From Agrobacterium vitis (GTDB lineage: Bacteria > Pseudomonadota > Alphaproteobacteria > Rhizobiales > Rhizobiaceae), in contig NZ_JACXXJ020000003.1 in NCBI RefSeq assembly GCF_014926405.1, positions 1,347,001 through 1,411,000 of the forward strand: a stretch of DNA of 64,000 bases, written 5' to 3'. The notes beneath the pieces are model-generated. The model made no database searches. It had not been told where the DNA came from and saw only the letters and a list, made by a program, of their open reading frames with translations. Shown here piece after piece: positions 52,895-63,825 of this stretch; positions within the stretch are counted from its first letter, which is position 1, and each line of letters begins with the position of its first letter. Position numbers and translations under genes: made by a program.

Positions 52895-54007
52895 ATGTAT
52901 TCTCAACACAAGGTTCTCGACGTGCATGGCCACATGCGCGCCGTAGTCCCTGCATCCAGCTATCTGGCACTTCTTCTCGGGAGCAACACGGCCATTCCCA
53001 GTCCGCTCTCAGGACTGGCGGACGATCCAGTAGCGCCGTTCCTGACGATGAAGAAGCGAGACATGGTGCCGCAGTCTTCCAATGAAGACATCCGCAAACT
53101 CGCAGACCAGCATGCGCGCTATTTGGAAGCGCGCAACATCGACGCCCAAATTCTTGGCCCACATCCGGTCGAGTTTCACGGTTGGCTCCCGTCGGCGCTC
53201 TTTAAGGAATGGACGATCTTCATCAACGATTTGATTTTTCGTTTCTGTCAGGCGCGACCTGATCGTTTTGTAGGAGCTTGCCAACTCCCGCAGCTATCGA
53301 CTGAAAATGACGCGTCCCACATGCTTCCCGAACTTGAGCGTTGCGTAAAGGAATATGCCTTCGCCGCCACCTATGTGTTCCCAGATCCCACTGGACGACG
53401 CGACACTCCACTGCTCAATCACCGCTATTGGGATCCGCTCTACGACTACTGCCAGGAGCATGACCTGCCGATTATCGTGCATGGCTCCGGCTCGCTGGAT
53501 CAGCGGTTCGAAACCATTCCGATCGACTCGCAAATGGCCTTTGTGTGGGAGCAATACTATTCGTTGATGGCGTTGCGGCACAGCGACGTCTTCGAGCGGT
53601 TCCCCCGCCTGCGTGTTCTCATCTGCCACTGTGGTGGCGCGCTTGACCGTTTCGTTCAGCAATCGCCGCTGGTTAATCCCAAGCCCGAGCGGGATTTATC
53701 AGAAAACCTCTTTTTCGACACCTGTGCGCACGATCTCGATTTTCTTGCGGCGGCCGTGCATCAGCGCACCCCGGCCCAAATGTGCTTTGGAAGCGAGTCG
53801 CCCGGAACTGGCGGATTAAGACGTGCAGGCACGGAGCGAACGGTGGACGACCTTGTTCCAATGTTTGCCGAACATCCCAAGCTTGCCTTCCTCTCAGACG
53901 AGGAGAAGCTTAAGATACTGCATCACAATCCTGCAAAGTTCTGTCGGGGACTTGCTGATCCCAGCGCCGCCAACAAAAAGGCCCGACGCGCAATTGGCGT
54001 GAATTAG
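52895..54007 (+). CDS. Amidohydrolase 2 family enzyme (decarboxylase/hydratase type)
   Basis: A 370-residue TIM-barrel amidohydrolase of the ACMSD/gamma-resorcylate decarboxylase/4-oxalomesaconate hydratase group. Metal-binding residues are His11 and His13 (DVHGH), a histidine in PIIVHGSGS, one in LICHCGGALDRF and an acidic residue in CFGSESPGTGG. The ATG at 52895 follows GAGGAGGAG; a GTG at 52886 lies inside that site. It is most similar in layout to the broken gene at 15550. In this cluster it could remove a carboxylate from an aromatic acid, or hydrate or hydrolyse a ring-cleavage product; which is not decidable here. Confidence 0.87.
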   Translation: MYSQHKVLDVHGHMRAVVPASSYLALLLGSNTAIPSPLSGLADDPVAPFLTMKKRDMVPQSSNEDIRKLADQHARYLEARNIDAQILGPHPVEFHGWLPSALFKEWTIFINDLIFRFCQARPDRFVGACQLPQLSTENDASHMLPELERCVKEYAFAATYVFPDPTGRRDTPLLNHRYWDPLYDYCQEHDLPIIVHGSGSLDQRFETIPIDSQMAFVWEQYYSLMALRHSDVFERFPRLRVLICHCGGALDRFVQQSPLVNPKPERDLSENLFFDTCAHDLDFLAAAVHQRTPAQMCFGSESPGTGGLRRAGTERTVDDLVPMFAEHPKLAFLSDEEKLKILHHNPAKFCRGLADPSAANKKARRAIGVN

Positions 54008-54036
54008 CGACAAGGATTATCGGGGAGGAAATCAAA

Positions 54037-54930
54037 ATGATTAAATCTCGGCGACTTGGTTACGCCAGCTTCAGTACACCTCGCATGCAAGAGCAGGCAG
54101 AATATTTCAAGGAGATCCTCGGGCTATCCGTTTCACAACGGACCGAGAGAAAGGTCGTCCTCGCCACATCTTGTGGCCTGGAATCGATCGTTCTGGAGCC
54201 AGGCGATACGGCCGGCTTGCTCGGGCTCGCATTTGAGATCGCGCCAGCGGTAAGCCTGGAATATGCAAAGCGGGAGCTTAAGGCGCTTGGTATCAAAGCT
54301 GAGATTAGAGAGGGTCGCGCCTCCTCCGTCGGGCGGGTTGTCGCCTTCCATGATCCAGAAGGAACCGAGATCGAGCTTTTCAATTCTTCCGCATTCCTTC
54401 CTGAGATTCCGCATTATCGCCCTATAAGTCCCCTGAAGCTTGGTCATGTCGCCTGTCAGGTACCAAATATTGAGGATCTAGCGGAATTCTATGTCAATGC
54501 CTTAGGATTTAGGAAGTCCGACTGGGCAGAAGGCTTGGCGGTCTTTCTACGGTGCAGTCCTGATCACCATACGGTCAACTTTTTCTCTGGACCGTCAAGG
54601 CTTGATCACATCGCATTTGAGGTAAAGGATTTCTCGGAGCTTGTCCGAGCGGCTGACCATCTCACGATAACTGGCTACCCTCTCGAATGGGGGCCTGCCC
54701 GCCATTCAGCCGGTCATAATTGCGCAAGTTACCACTTTTCCCCAGATGGCTTCCCAGTCGAGCTTTATGCCGAAATGGACCAGATGAAAGACGAGGAACT
54801 CGGGTATTTTGAACCTCGTCCATGGCATGCTGATCGCCCACAGCGGCCAAAGAACTGGCGTCCAGATGAGTTTGTGCGAAATATCTGGTCACCTCAACCA
54901 TTCGATGGAAGCGGCCCGAACAAAGGCTGA
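54037..54930 (+). CDS. Two-domain extradiol-dioxygenase-like VOC protein (first copy)
   Basis: A 297-residue type I extradiol dioxygenase-fold protein (two VOC modules, about 1-125 and 132-265). The Fe(II) triad in the second module is readable: His137 (LGHVA), His191 (LDHIAFE) and Glu242 (VELYAE). His223 and His227 in RHSAGHN and Tyr232 occupy positions used in catalysis by BphC-type enzymes. It probably cleaves a catecholic ring meta to the hydroxyls. Ribosome site GGGGAGG; 29 bp after the amidohydrolase gene. Confidence 0.88.
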   Translation: MIKSRRLGYASFSTPRMQEQAEYFKEILGLSVSQRTERKVVLATSCGLESIVLEPGDTAGLLGLAFEIAPAVSLEYAKRELKALGIKAEIREGRASSVGRVVAFHDPEGTEIELFNSSAFLPEIPHYRPISPLKLGHVACQVPNIEDLAEFYVNALGFRKSDWAEGLAVFLRCSPDHHTVNFFSGPSRLDHIAFEVKDFSELVRAADHLTITGYPLEWGPARHSAGHNCASYHFSPDGFPVELYAEMDQMKDEELGYFEPRPWHADRPQRPKNWRPDEFVRNIWSPQPFDGSGPNKG

Positions 54931-55069
54931 CGCCACAGATGGGATCGCGCGACCGTACTTAAGCCCAAATGCTTCACTCAGCGAGCAGCAAATCCTAGCG
55001 CCGAGGACGCGTGACCGCGAGAGATATCACCAGACGCAATGACCCATAGCGGCTACAATGGAGTGATCA

Positions 55070-55954
55070 ATGACGAGTCTAATTCGGCAAATTGGTATCC
55101 TCACCTTCTCCTCATCAGATATCGACACGGTCGCGAACGATCTGCAACAAACGATTGGATTGCGACGGCGGGCCTGCGGAGACAATACAGTGCAACTCTC
55201 CAGTAACGCGCGGGAATGCGAGATAAATTATGTGACGGCGAAAGAAACCGGCGTCGTTTCGATCGGCTTAGAAGCAACTGACGCCGCTGCCGTCGACGAA
55301 ATAATGCAGCGACTGAGGTCCGAAGACCTTGAAGTCGTTCGCGACGACTCTACGGTTCCTGGAGTCGAGAGATCCGTCACCTTTAGAACCGGTTTTGGGC
55401 CCGTATTCGAAGTGCATACTCCCGTCGCCCGAATAAACGGGCAGCTCCACCGCTACAATCCGTGCAGGATTGCGCGGCTTGATCACTGCACTACCAGGAC
55501 GAATGATCCGCAGGGCTTCCATGATCTGGTCACAAGGATGCTGGGTCTGCGGCTCTCTGACCGGACCGAGAATTTCTCGAACGCGTGGTATCGGGGGGCG
55601 GATGGTTACCATCACCTACTTGCCGCAGGTATCGGGTCTGGGCTGCATCACTACGGTTTTGCCGCGAGATCGGTGATTGACATAGCGGACCTGGCAGACA
55701 CACTCGCCGCAAAAGGCAGGCGCTTGCTTTGGGGCCCAGGCCGCCACGGGGCGGGGAACAATATCTTTTCTTACTACAGAGATCCGCTCGGGTGCATCGT
55801 TGAGGTCTCAACTTCGATGGAGCATATCGATGTCGATGACTTCAGAGAACCTGGTATCTGGTCCGACAACGATAAGCAGGATCTTATGGACCTGTGGGGC
55901 TCCACGGCTCCTGATGGTTTTGGTACCAAAACACTTCCGTATGTCGTCAACTGA
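55070..55954 (+). CDS. Two-domain extradiol-dioxygenase-like VOC protein (second copy)
   Basis: A 294-residue protein of the same fold. The triad is His139 (LDHCT), His194 (LHHYGF) and Glu245 (IVEVST), with GRHGAGNN matching the active-site loop of its neighbour. The first module is more degenerate than in the neighbouring gene. The pair are paralogues with low identity by eye, so they may cleave different intermediates, or one may be an isomerase or lyase of the same superfamily. Confidence 0.83.
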   Translation: MTSLIRQIGILTFSSSDIDTVANDLQQTIGLRRRACGDNTVQLSSNARECEINYVTAKETGVVSIGLEATDAAAVDEIMQRLRSEDLEVVRDDSTVPGVERSVTFRTGFGPVFEVHTPVARINGQLHRYNPCRIARLDHCTTRTNDPQGFHDLVTRMLGLRLSDRTENFSNAWYRGADGYHHLLAAGIGSGLHHYGFAARSVIDIADLADTLAAKGRRLLWGPGRHGAGNNIFSYYRDPLGCIVEVSTSMEHIDVDDFREPGIWSDNDKQDLMDLWGSTAPDGFGTKTLPYVVN

Positions 55955-56114
55955 CCTTTCACAGGGCCTGACAACCAGTCATCACCAATACCGGTAAGAC
56001 ACCGATGCTCCCGCTGGCGGCATGTGATTCCAGAACTCCTGAGATGATTGGCGGTTGTTGAGATAGCGGATTACGGCGAGATTCACTTGACAAGTAAGCG
56101 CAATAGTGGTCAGA

Positions 56115-56129
56115 TTTCGTCTGACGGAA
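56115..56129. promoter_or_regulatory. IclR-regulon palindrome, site D
   Basis: TTTCGTCTGACGGAA, one mismatch from the TTCC-N7-GGAA form, 112 bp before the oxygenase start, the same distance as site C to its gene. It lies in the 286-bp gap after the second VOC gene, which otherwise has no gene. An overlapping inverted repeat ACGGAA-TTTTA-TTCCGT begins inside it. Confidence 0.55.
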
Positions 56130-56240
56130 TTTTATTCCGTTTTGGCCCCTTGCTCAGCTACTCAGCCAGGCAGATTCAGGCGACCTCGCAGGCGAGTCGT
56201 GCTCGCGCGCTGCACTCGAAGAAACGAAAGGAACGGCGGA

Positions 56241-57467
56241 GTGACACATCAAACGGCCACTATCACCAATAGCTGCACGGCTGTTGATTCTGCAGAGCTG
56301 CTGCGGCGCGCACAGGCGTTGGTTCCTATCTTGAAGGCGCGTGCCTCCAAGACCGCCGAGGCCGGGAAAGTTCTGGATGAGACTGTACAGGATATTCTAG
56401 CCGCCCAGTTAAACAGGATTGGAGTTCCATCCCGTTTCGGCGGATTCGACGTTGAATTCGACACACATCACAAGGTGGCGATGGAGCTGGCTAGAGCGTG
56501 TGGCTCGACTGCATGGTGTTACTCCCTTTGGGGCGCGCATACATACTGGCTGGCTTATTTCGGCCCCAACGCTCAGGAAGAGCTTTTTGCTGACGGTCCC
56601 GATATCATCACCTCGTCCGCCAGCTTCAGTGTAAAGTCTGATTATAGAAGAGTCCAAGGCGGCTTTCACGTTTCGGGCCATTGGCGTTTCGTCAGTGGAT
56701 GTGACCACGCTCAGTGGGTGTTTGCTATCGTAGACGGGCCTGAAGGCAAGATGGATGCGATCTTGCCGCGATCGGCCTTCAAAGTGATTGATGGAACATG
56801 GGCTGTGTCCGGACTTGAAGGTACCGGCAGCAAGGACATCGTCGTTGACGAGGTATTCGTGCCCGATTATCGAACCCAGTTTGGCGGGGGAGAACTTTAT
56901 CACGTAGACCATCCGGCGCAGCGCCCGCCTATGCCATATCACTCGCAGCGCAGATACACCGTCCCGAAATATGCCTTGGTCGTTTGGGACCTCGTGGCTC
57001 CGACAATCGGCATGGCTCAGGGGGCGGTAGACGAGATCGTCGAGAGAATGCGCGGGACCTCCGGAGGACCCCGTTCCGCGGATTCTGCGGTGGTGCAAAA
57101 TAAGATCGCTGAATCTTGTGCGGAAATCGACGCAGCAAAGGCTCTCCTCCATCTGGACTTTCAGGACGCGCAGAACAAAGGGGAGCGGGGCGAGACGTTC
57201 ACCACCGTCACGTTGGCGCGTTATGCCCGTGACCGGGCATACGCCGCGAAGCTGGCGGTGAATGCAGCCGACCGTATGTTTGGAATGGCGGGGGCGCGAG
57301 CGCTATCGCTCAAAGATCCTCTTCAGAGGATCGTAAGAGACGTACATGCGGCCGTACATCGTGACGGTTTGGTGTTCGATTTCGCGTCGCAGCCATTCAC
57401 GCGGGCACTCTTCGGAATGGATCCTGGCTTTAGCGTTTTGCGCAAAGGGGAAAATAGCCGGCAGTAG
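56241..57467 (+). CDS. Group D flavin-dependent monooxygenase (HsaA/HpaB-C2-like, acyl-CoA dehydrogenase fold)
   Basis: A 408-residue protein from GTG 56241 (AAAGGAA ribosome site); the open frame upstream to 56106 contains the site D palindrome and is not protein-like. It has the acyl-CoA-dehydrogenase fold (IGVPSRFGGFDVEFD; ARACGSTAWCYS; GGFHVSGHWRFVSGCDHAQW; GLEGTGSKDIVVDEVFVP; a C-terminal DVHAAVHRDG). Such enzymes use reduced flavin from a separate reductase to hydroxylate phenols, as HsaA with HsaB. The reductase is probably the C-terminal domain of the protein encoded at 59663. It would supply the catechol for the extradiol enzymes. Confidence 0.87.
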   Translation: MTHQTATITNSCTAVDSAELLRRAQALVPILKARASKTAEAGKVLDETVQDILAAQLNRIGVPSRFGGFDVEFDTHHKVAMELARACGSTAWCYSLWGAHTYWLAYFGPNAQEELFADGPDIITSSASFSVKSDYRRVQGGFHVSGHWRFVSGCDHAQWVFAIVDGPEGKMDAILPRSAFKVIDGTWAVSGLEGTGSKDIVVDEVFVPDYRTQFGGGELYHVDHPAQRPPMPYHSQRRYTVPKYALVVWDLVAPTIGMAQGAVDEIVERMRGTSGGPRSADSAVVQNKIAESCAEIDAAKALLHLDFQDAQNKGERGETFTTVTLARYARDRAYAAKLAVNAADRMFGMAGARALSLKDPLQRIVRDVHAAVHRDGLVFDFASQPFTRALFGMDPGFSVLRKGENSRQ

Positions 57468-57553
57468 ATTGGTACTCCAATCCTATTGACCATCAGCCAA
57501 GCTGGAGGAGCCTCCGGGGAGGCGGAACTATATAATCGGGAGGAGAGCACGTC

Positions 57554-58585
57554 GTGCAATATCGGCACCTAGGAGGAACGGGCCTAAAAGTGAGCGTAAT
57601 GAGCCTGGGAACGGCCAACTTCGGCGCTTCGGGCAATCCGGACCATACAGAAGCGCAAAAGGTGATCCATAAGAGCCTTGATGTTGGCGTCAATCTGATT
57701 GACACCAATGATGTCTACTCAAACGGAGAGGCAGAAGAAATTGTCGGCGCGGCTCTCAAAGGCCGCCGCGACGATGTTATCGTGTCCACCAAATTTGGCA
57801 GCCCTTCGGGCCCGGAAGTCAATCGAGCAGGCGCCTCGCGGCGATGGATCATACAGGCGGTCGAGGCAAGCCTAAGAAGGCTGCAGACTGACTGGATCGA
57901 CATCTATCATCTTCATCGCCCCGCGCCGGACTGTGATCTGGAGGAGACGTTGGAGGCGCTGACCGATCTCGTAAAGCAGGGCAAAATTCGTTATTTCGGT
58001 TCTTCATCGACAAGCGCGCCCGATATTGTGGAAGCCCAGTGGGTGTCTCAGCGGCGCAACCTCGGCCGGTTCGCCAGCGAGCAAATTTGTTATAACCTCC
58101 TTGCTCGAGGGGTCGAACGGGCAGAACTCGCAACTTGCCAGAAGTACCGCATCGGAGTGCTCGTCTGGAGCCCGCTCTGTGGAGGTTGGCTTTCTGGTGC
58201 CTATAGAGTTGGCGCTGAGCCGCCGCGTCCATTACGCTCCAAGATCCCGATCTTTGCCAGTCTCTACGATACAGCGATCCCCGAAAACCAGCTAAAGCTA
58301 GAGGCGGCTGATCAACTAGCGACTCTCGCAGAAGAGGCAGGGATTTCCCTGCCTGAGCTGGCGCTGGCGTTCGCGCTCAACCATCCCGCAGTTAGCTCGG
58401 TGATTCTAGGCCCCGATGGCCTTGCTCACCTCGAGAGTGCGCTGAGAGGAATAGATGTGGTTCTGGCGGACGACATCATGAACGAGATCGATAGGATTGT
58501 CCCGGCAGGCACTACTATCAACGCAGTCGATTGGGGCTTTTCGCCTTTATCGCTCAGTCCGAAGGCGCTTCGGCGTCGCCGTTGA
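57554..58585 (+). CDS. Aldo/keto reductase
   Basis: A 343-residue NADPH-dependent aldo/keto reductase, GTG start after GGGAGGAG. The catalytic tetrad is readable: Asp52 and Tyr57 region (IDTNDVYSNGEAEE), the lysine in VSTKFGS and the histidine in IYHLHRP. The (beta/alpha)8 barrel is complete. It belongs to the YghZ/ion-channel-subunit-like branch by its ALKGRRDDV segment. It probably reduces an aldehyde or ketone formed in the pathway. Confidence 0.9.
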   Translation: MQYRHLGGTGLKVSVMSLGTANFGASGNPDHTEAQKVIHKSLDVGVNLIDTNDVYSNGEAEEIVGAALKGRRDDVIVSTKFGSPSGPEVNRAGASRRWIIQAVEASLRRLQTDWIDIYHLHRPAPDCDLEETLEALTDLVKQGKIRYFGSSSTSAPDIVEAQWVSQRRNLGRFASEQICYNLLARGVERAELATCQKYRIGVLVWSPLCGGWLSGAYRVGAEPPRPLRSKIPIFASLYDTAIPENQLKLEAADQLATLAEEAGISLPELALAFALNHPAVSSVILGPDGLAHLESALRGIDVVLADDIMNEIDRIVPAGTTINAVDWGFSPLSLSPKALRRRR

Positions 58586-58645
58586 AGTTGCATCAGCTAC
58601 AAAATGCGATGCGACACAACAACAAGACCTTAAGGGAGAGCTACA

Positions 58646-59605
58646 ATGCGTTTGGCTTATTTTGATAATACGCGATTGGGTGTCGTGGTTGGAAATGAAA
58701 TTATCGACGTATCGGACGCCGTCCTTGCACAGAAGGTCGCGGTTTATCCAAATGAACCCGGTGAGGCATATATTCGGCCTGGCGACTTTGGGGCGCTGAT
58801 CGAGCATTGGGATCGGTTCGGGCCGTTGTTGAGCGAGGCGGCGCGTTCCGGTTCGGGGCGGCCCCTAAGCAGTGTGCAACTACTGGCACCAGTCCGGCGG
58901 CCGATCAATATCGATTGCCTGGCAATGAACTTCATTGAAGATGGCAGCGGTATCCCTCCCGCACCCATCAATGCCTTTCACAAAACGGCCGGCGCAATCA
59001 GTGGTCCCGGCGAGACTATGGTACTTCCTGACGTTCCGGGCAGCATTTTTGAGGCCGAAGCGGAGATGGCCTTGATTGTTGGTAAGCGGGGCTATCAGGT
59101 GCCGGCATCACAAGCGATGGAGCATGTGTTCGGTTACGTAAACCTTATCGACGGTTCGGTGCGTGGGTTAGGACCCGACAGGAACAATTTTTACCAGATG
59201 AAATCGCGCGACACTTTCTGCACCGTCGGTCCTTACGTGGTGACGAAAGATGAGATCGCCGACCCACAAAACCTTGACGTCAAGCTTTGGAATAACGGCC
59301 AGTTGATGCAAGATTTTAACACTAGGGACATGGCTTATCGCATTGAGCGGTGCGTTGAATTTGTTTCCTCTGTGCACACAATCGAACCTGGAGACATCAT
59401 AGCACTCGGCACCAATCACCAAGGCTTACATCCCCTGATGGACGGTGACCGAATTGAGCTGGAGGTCAAAGGTTTGGGGAGGCTCACAATGGACGTTATG
59501 GATGAGCTTAAACGAACCTGGGACCGGCAAACGAGGGCCGAGCACGAGAAAACTGGGCGACCTGGCTTCTTCGGTCCGCAGCTGACCGGAAAGTATGCCC
59601 CGTAA
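58646..59605 (+). CDS. Fumarylacetoacetate hydrolase-family protein
   Basis: A 319-residue FAH-family enzyme. The metal-binding acidic residues are in SIFEAEAEMALIVG and NLIDGSVRG; the C-terminal GDIIALGTNHQG and DGDRIELEVKGLG are typical. The N-terminal 80-residue lead domain (MRLAYFDNTRLGVVVGNEI) is present. Members cleave or decarboxylate 2,4-diketo or 2-hydroxymuconate-type acids; here it would act after extradiol cleavage. Ribosome site AAGGGAGAG. Confidence 0.91.
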   Translation: MRLAYFDNTRLGVVVGNEIIDVSDAVLAQKVAVYPNEPGEAYIRPGDFGALIEHWDRFGPLLSEAARSGSGRPLSSVQLLAPVRRPINIDCLAMNFIEDGSGIPPAPINAFHKTAGAISGPGETMVLPDVPGSIFEAEAEMALIVGKRGYQVPASQAMEHVFGYVNLIDGSVRGLGPDRNNFYQMKSRDTFCTVGPYVVTKDEIADPQNLDVKLWNNGQLMQDFNTRDMAYRIERCVEFVSSVHTIEPGDIIALGTNHQGLHPLMDGDRIELEVKGLGRLTMDVMDELKRTWDRQTRAEHEKTGRPGFFGPQLTGKYAP

Positions 59606-59662
59606 TCTCTTTAATCGACCATCATCTGAGATGGCGTTGGTCCAAGTAAAGGTAGGTTCGCT

Positions 59663-60856
59663 ATGACATCGATGAACTTCAGAGGGTTTGGGAACGCCAC
59701 AATCAAAGGCGAAACCGTAGGTGATGCGGATGACCCGACCGTGCTGCTACTGCACGGCGGCGGACGTACCCAGGAGGCGTGGACGGATGTCGCCCGAGCC
59801 TTGGTCACTGCAGGTAGGCAGGTGATCTCTATCGATCTACGAGGTCCCGAGTTCATAGAAAGCCCCGGAACGCGGCGATTGACGTTCGATGAGCTTGTCG
59901 AAGGACTGCGATATGTTCTCAGCCAGCTTTCCTCGCGTCCGACCATCGTTGCGACCTCGGTAGGTGGATGGGTAGCATGCGCCGCGTTGGGGGAAAGCAG
60001 GGCGCCGGTGGCGTCCGGCCTGGTGATTTGCGATGCGCCACCTAATTTTGATCGCGATCCACAAGAGGAAGCCGGCAATGGAGGCTTCGATTGGGATCCC
60101 TCGTACGAAATCACTTTCGACGTAAGCGACATGCGAACTCGTCTCGAGGCCGCAGCATCGAACGTAACAGTTCCTCTGATGTTTGTTGCCAGTCGTCATG
60201 CCGACAGGGCAGAAGACGTATGCTTAAGTTTCCACCAAACGGCGCCCAATCTTGAAGTCGTCGAGATCGCTACCGCCGAATATCTCAATCCTGCAGAACG
60301 CCTCGATCTCTTTAACGCGGTCCTCCTAAACTTTTTGGAACAGAAGGACCCTCGCACTCCGCCCGACTATATTGCCGGATCTGATTCGCGAACACTCCGA
60401 AACGCGATGGGTTGTTTTGCCACCGGCATTACGATCATCACAGCACTTCGCTCCGACTCGACACCGATTGGCCTTACGGCAAATTCCTTTACGTCGGTGT
60501 CCCTTGATCCGCCGTTGCTATTGGTTTGTATAGCAAAAAGTTCCAGCAACCTTGTCACGTTTGAGCAGACCGATAGTTTTGCGGTCAATGTCTTGCATAT
60601 TGGTCAGCAACCGACATCGAATCTGTTTACAAGCAAGTCGGGCGACCGCTTTTCTCACGTCGAATGGCGCGTCGGAGAGAGCGGTGCGCCAATTTTGCCA
60701 AAATCGCTGGCATCCATCGAATGTAGCACCCACGCAAGATATGACGGTGGAGATCACATTATCCTGGTTGGGAAAGTAGAGCGAGCAACCTTCGATCCTC
60801 GCCGCGACCCGCTACTGTATTTTAGTGGTAAGTATCGTCGATTGCATCTCGGCTGA
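59663..60856 (+). CDS. Fusion of an alpha/beta hydrolase and a flavin reductase
   Basis: A 397-residue two-domain protein. Residues 1-225 are a compact alpha/beta hydrolase (VLLLHGGGRTQEAW; nucleophile elbow reading ATSVGG, where the usual first Gly is Ala; the acid and histidine are not obvious). Residues 240-397 are a complete HpaC/HsaB-type flavin reductase (RNAMGCFATGITIITA; GLTANSFTSVSLDPPLLLV; DHIILVGKVE). There is no stop or frameshift between them. It should reduce flavin for the oxygenase at 56241 while the hydrolase half may act on the ring-cleavage product, joining two steps of one pathway in one protein. Confidence 0.85.
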   Translation: MTSMNFRGFGNATIKGETVGDADDPTVLLLHGGGRTQEAWTDVARALVTAGRQVISIDLRGPEFIESPGTRRLTFDELVEGLRYVLSQLSSRPTIVATSVGGWVACAALGESRAPVASGLVICDAPPNFDRDPQEEAGNGGFDWDPSYEITFDVSDMRTRLEAAASNVTVPLMFVASRHADRAEDVCLSFHQTAPNLEVVEIATAEYLNPAERLDLFNAVLLNFLEQKDPRTPPDYIAGSDSRTLRNAMGCFATGITIITALRSDSTPIGLTANSFTSVSLDPPLLLVCIAKSSSNLVTFEQTDSFAVNVLHIGQQPTSNLFTSKSGDRFSHVEWRVGESGAPILPKSLASIECSTHARYDGGDHIILVGKVERATFDPRRDPLLYFSGKYRRLHLG

Positions 60857-60963
60857 GTGGGCCAGATTAGAGAGTGTTTTTATCTTCGCGAACATCGGCG
60901 CTGAGGCGGTAGGACGTCTCGACTAGCAGGGGCAGTTGGTAACTGGCGATCCGCCCCGCTCCA

Positions 60964-61662
60964 ATGAATGCCGAGCATTCAACGTTCGCGGCGCCAACGT
61001 ATCCGGAAGCCACTCATAAAAGCGAAATCTTATACGGCGCGTCTTATGTCGAATGGTTCGGCGAGGAGGCAAAACGCGTTTATGGCGACACGATCCGAGG
61101 TCACCAGCAAAATAAGCGCATCCTGGTGATCAAGCAGCCGATTGGCGTCGTCGCAGCGATCACGCCCTGGAACTTCCCCAACGTTATGCTGGCTCGCAAG
61201 TTTGCGCCGGCGGTGGCCGCCGGATGCGATGATTTCGAAGCGGGCATCCGAGACGCCACTCTCAGCCCTGTCGCTCGCCATTCTCGCAGAACGCGCCGGC
61301 CTGCCGGCAGGCGTCTTTAATGTCGTGACCTCGAAAGATTCGCCTGCGCTGAGGAAGGAATTCACCGAGAACGACAAGGTGCGCAAGTTGACCTTCACCG
61401 GTTCGACGAGCATTGGTAAAACCCTCATGCGTCCGGGCGCCGAGGAAATCATGAAGCTCGGCCTTGAGCTCGGAGGTTCCGCGTTGCCGAAGCTCTCGAA
61501 TACGGCATGGTCGGCGTCAACACTGGTCTGATCTCGACCGAGGTTGCCCCGTTCGGCGGCATCAAGCAATCCGGTCTGGGCCGTGAAGGTTCGAAATACG
61601 GGATTGAGGATTATCTCGAGAATCAAGTCCGTGTGCCTGAGTGTGTAGTTCCTACCGCGTGA
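60964..61662 (+). pseudogene. Broken succinate-semialdehyde dehydrogenase-like gene
   Basis: The first part reads [17 protein letters not shown] and [17 protein letters not shown], as in GabD. A frameshift near 61240 moves to [21 protein letters not shown] and FTGSTSIGKTLM. At about 61485 the frame jumps from LELGGSA to [15 protein letters not shown] and [15 protein letters not shown], losing about 190 residues with the catalytic cysteine. The N-terminal 100 or so residues are missing too. It is clearly dead. The rest of the gap to 61899 holds nothing I recognise. Confidence 0.88.
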
Positions 61663-61899
61663 GCGCCGGTGACCCCGAACCTCTGGCCCAAGATCTGCCT
61701 GCGTTCCTGCGTTGCGCGCTAGACGGTTCACTTGCTTCTTAGGGATACTTGAGCGATTTGGAACCACATGCCAAACGAATAGCGTACCAAGTAGTCAGGG
61801 GCGTTGTCTCAGCGACGGATGACTATTGTACTGTTCGATTGCGATCATGGAACGATGGACTAATCCAACTTTGACACACCAGTGGCTGGATAGAAGAAA

Positions 61900-63825
<1,926 letters not shown>

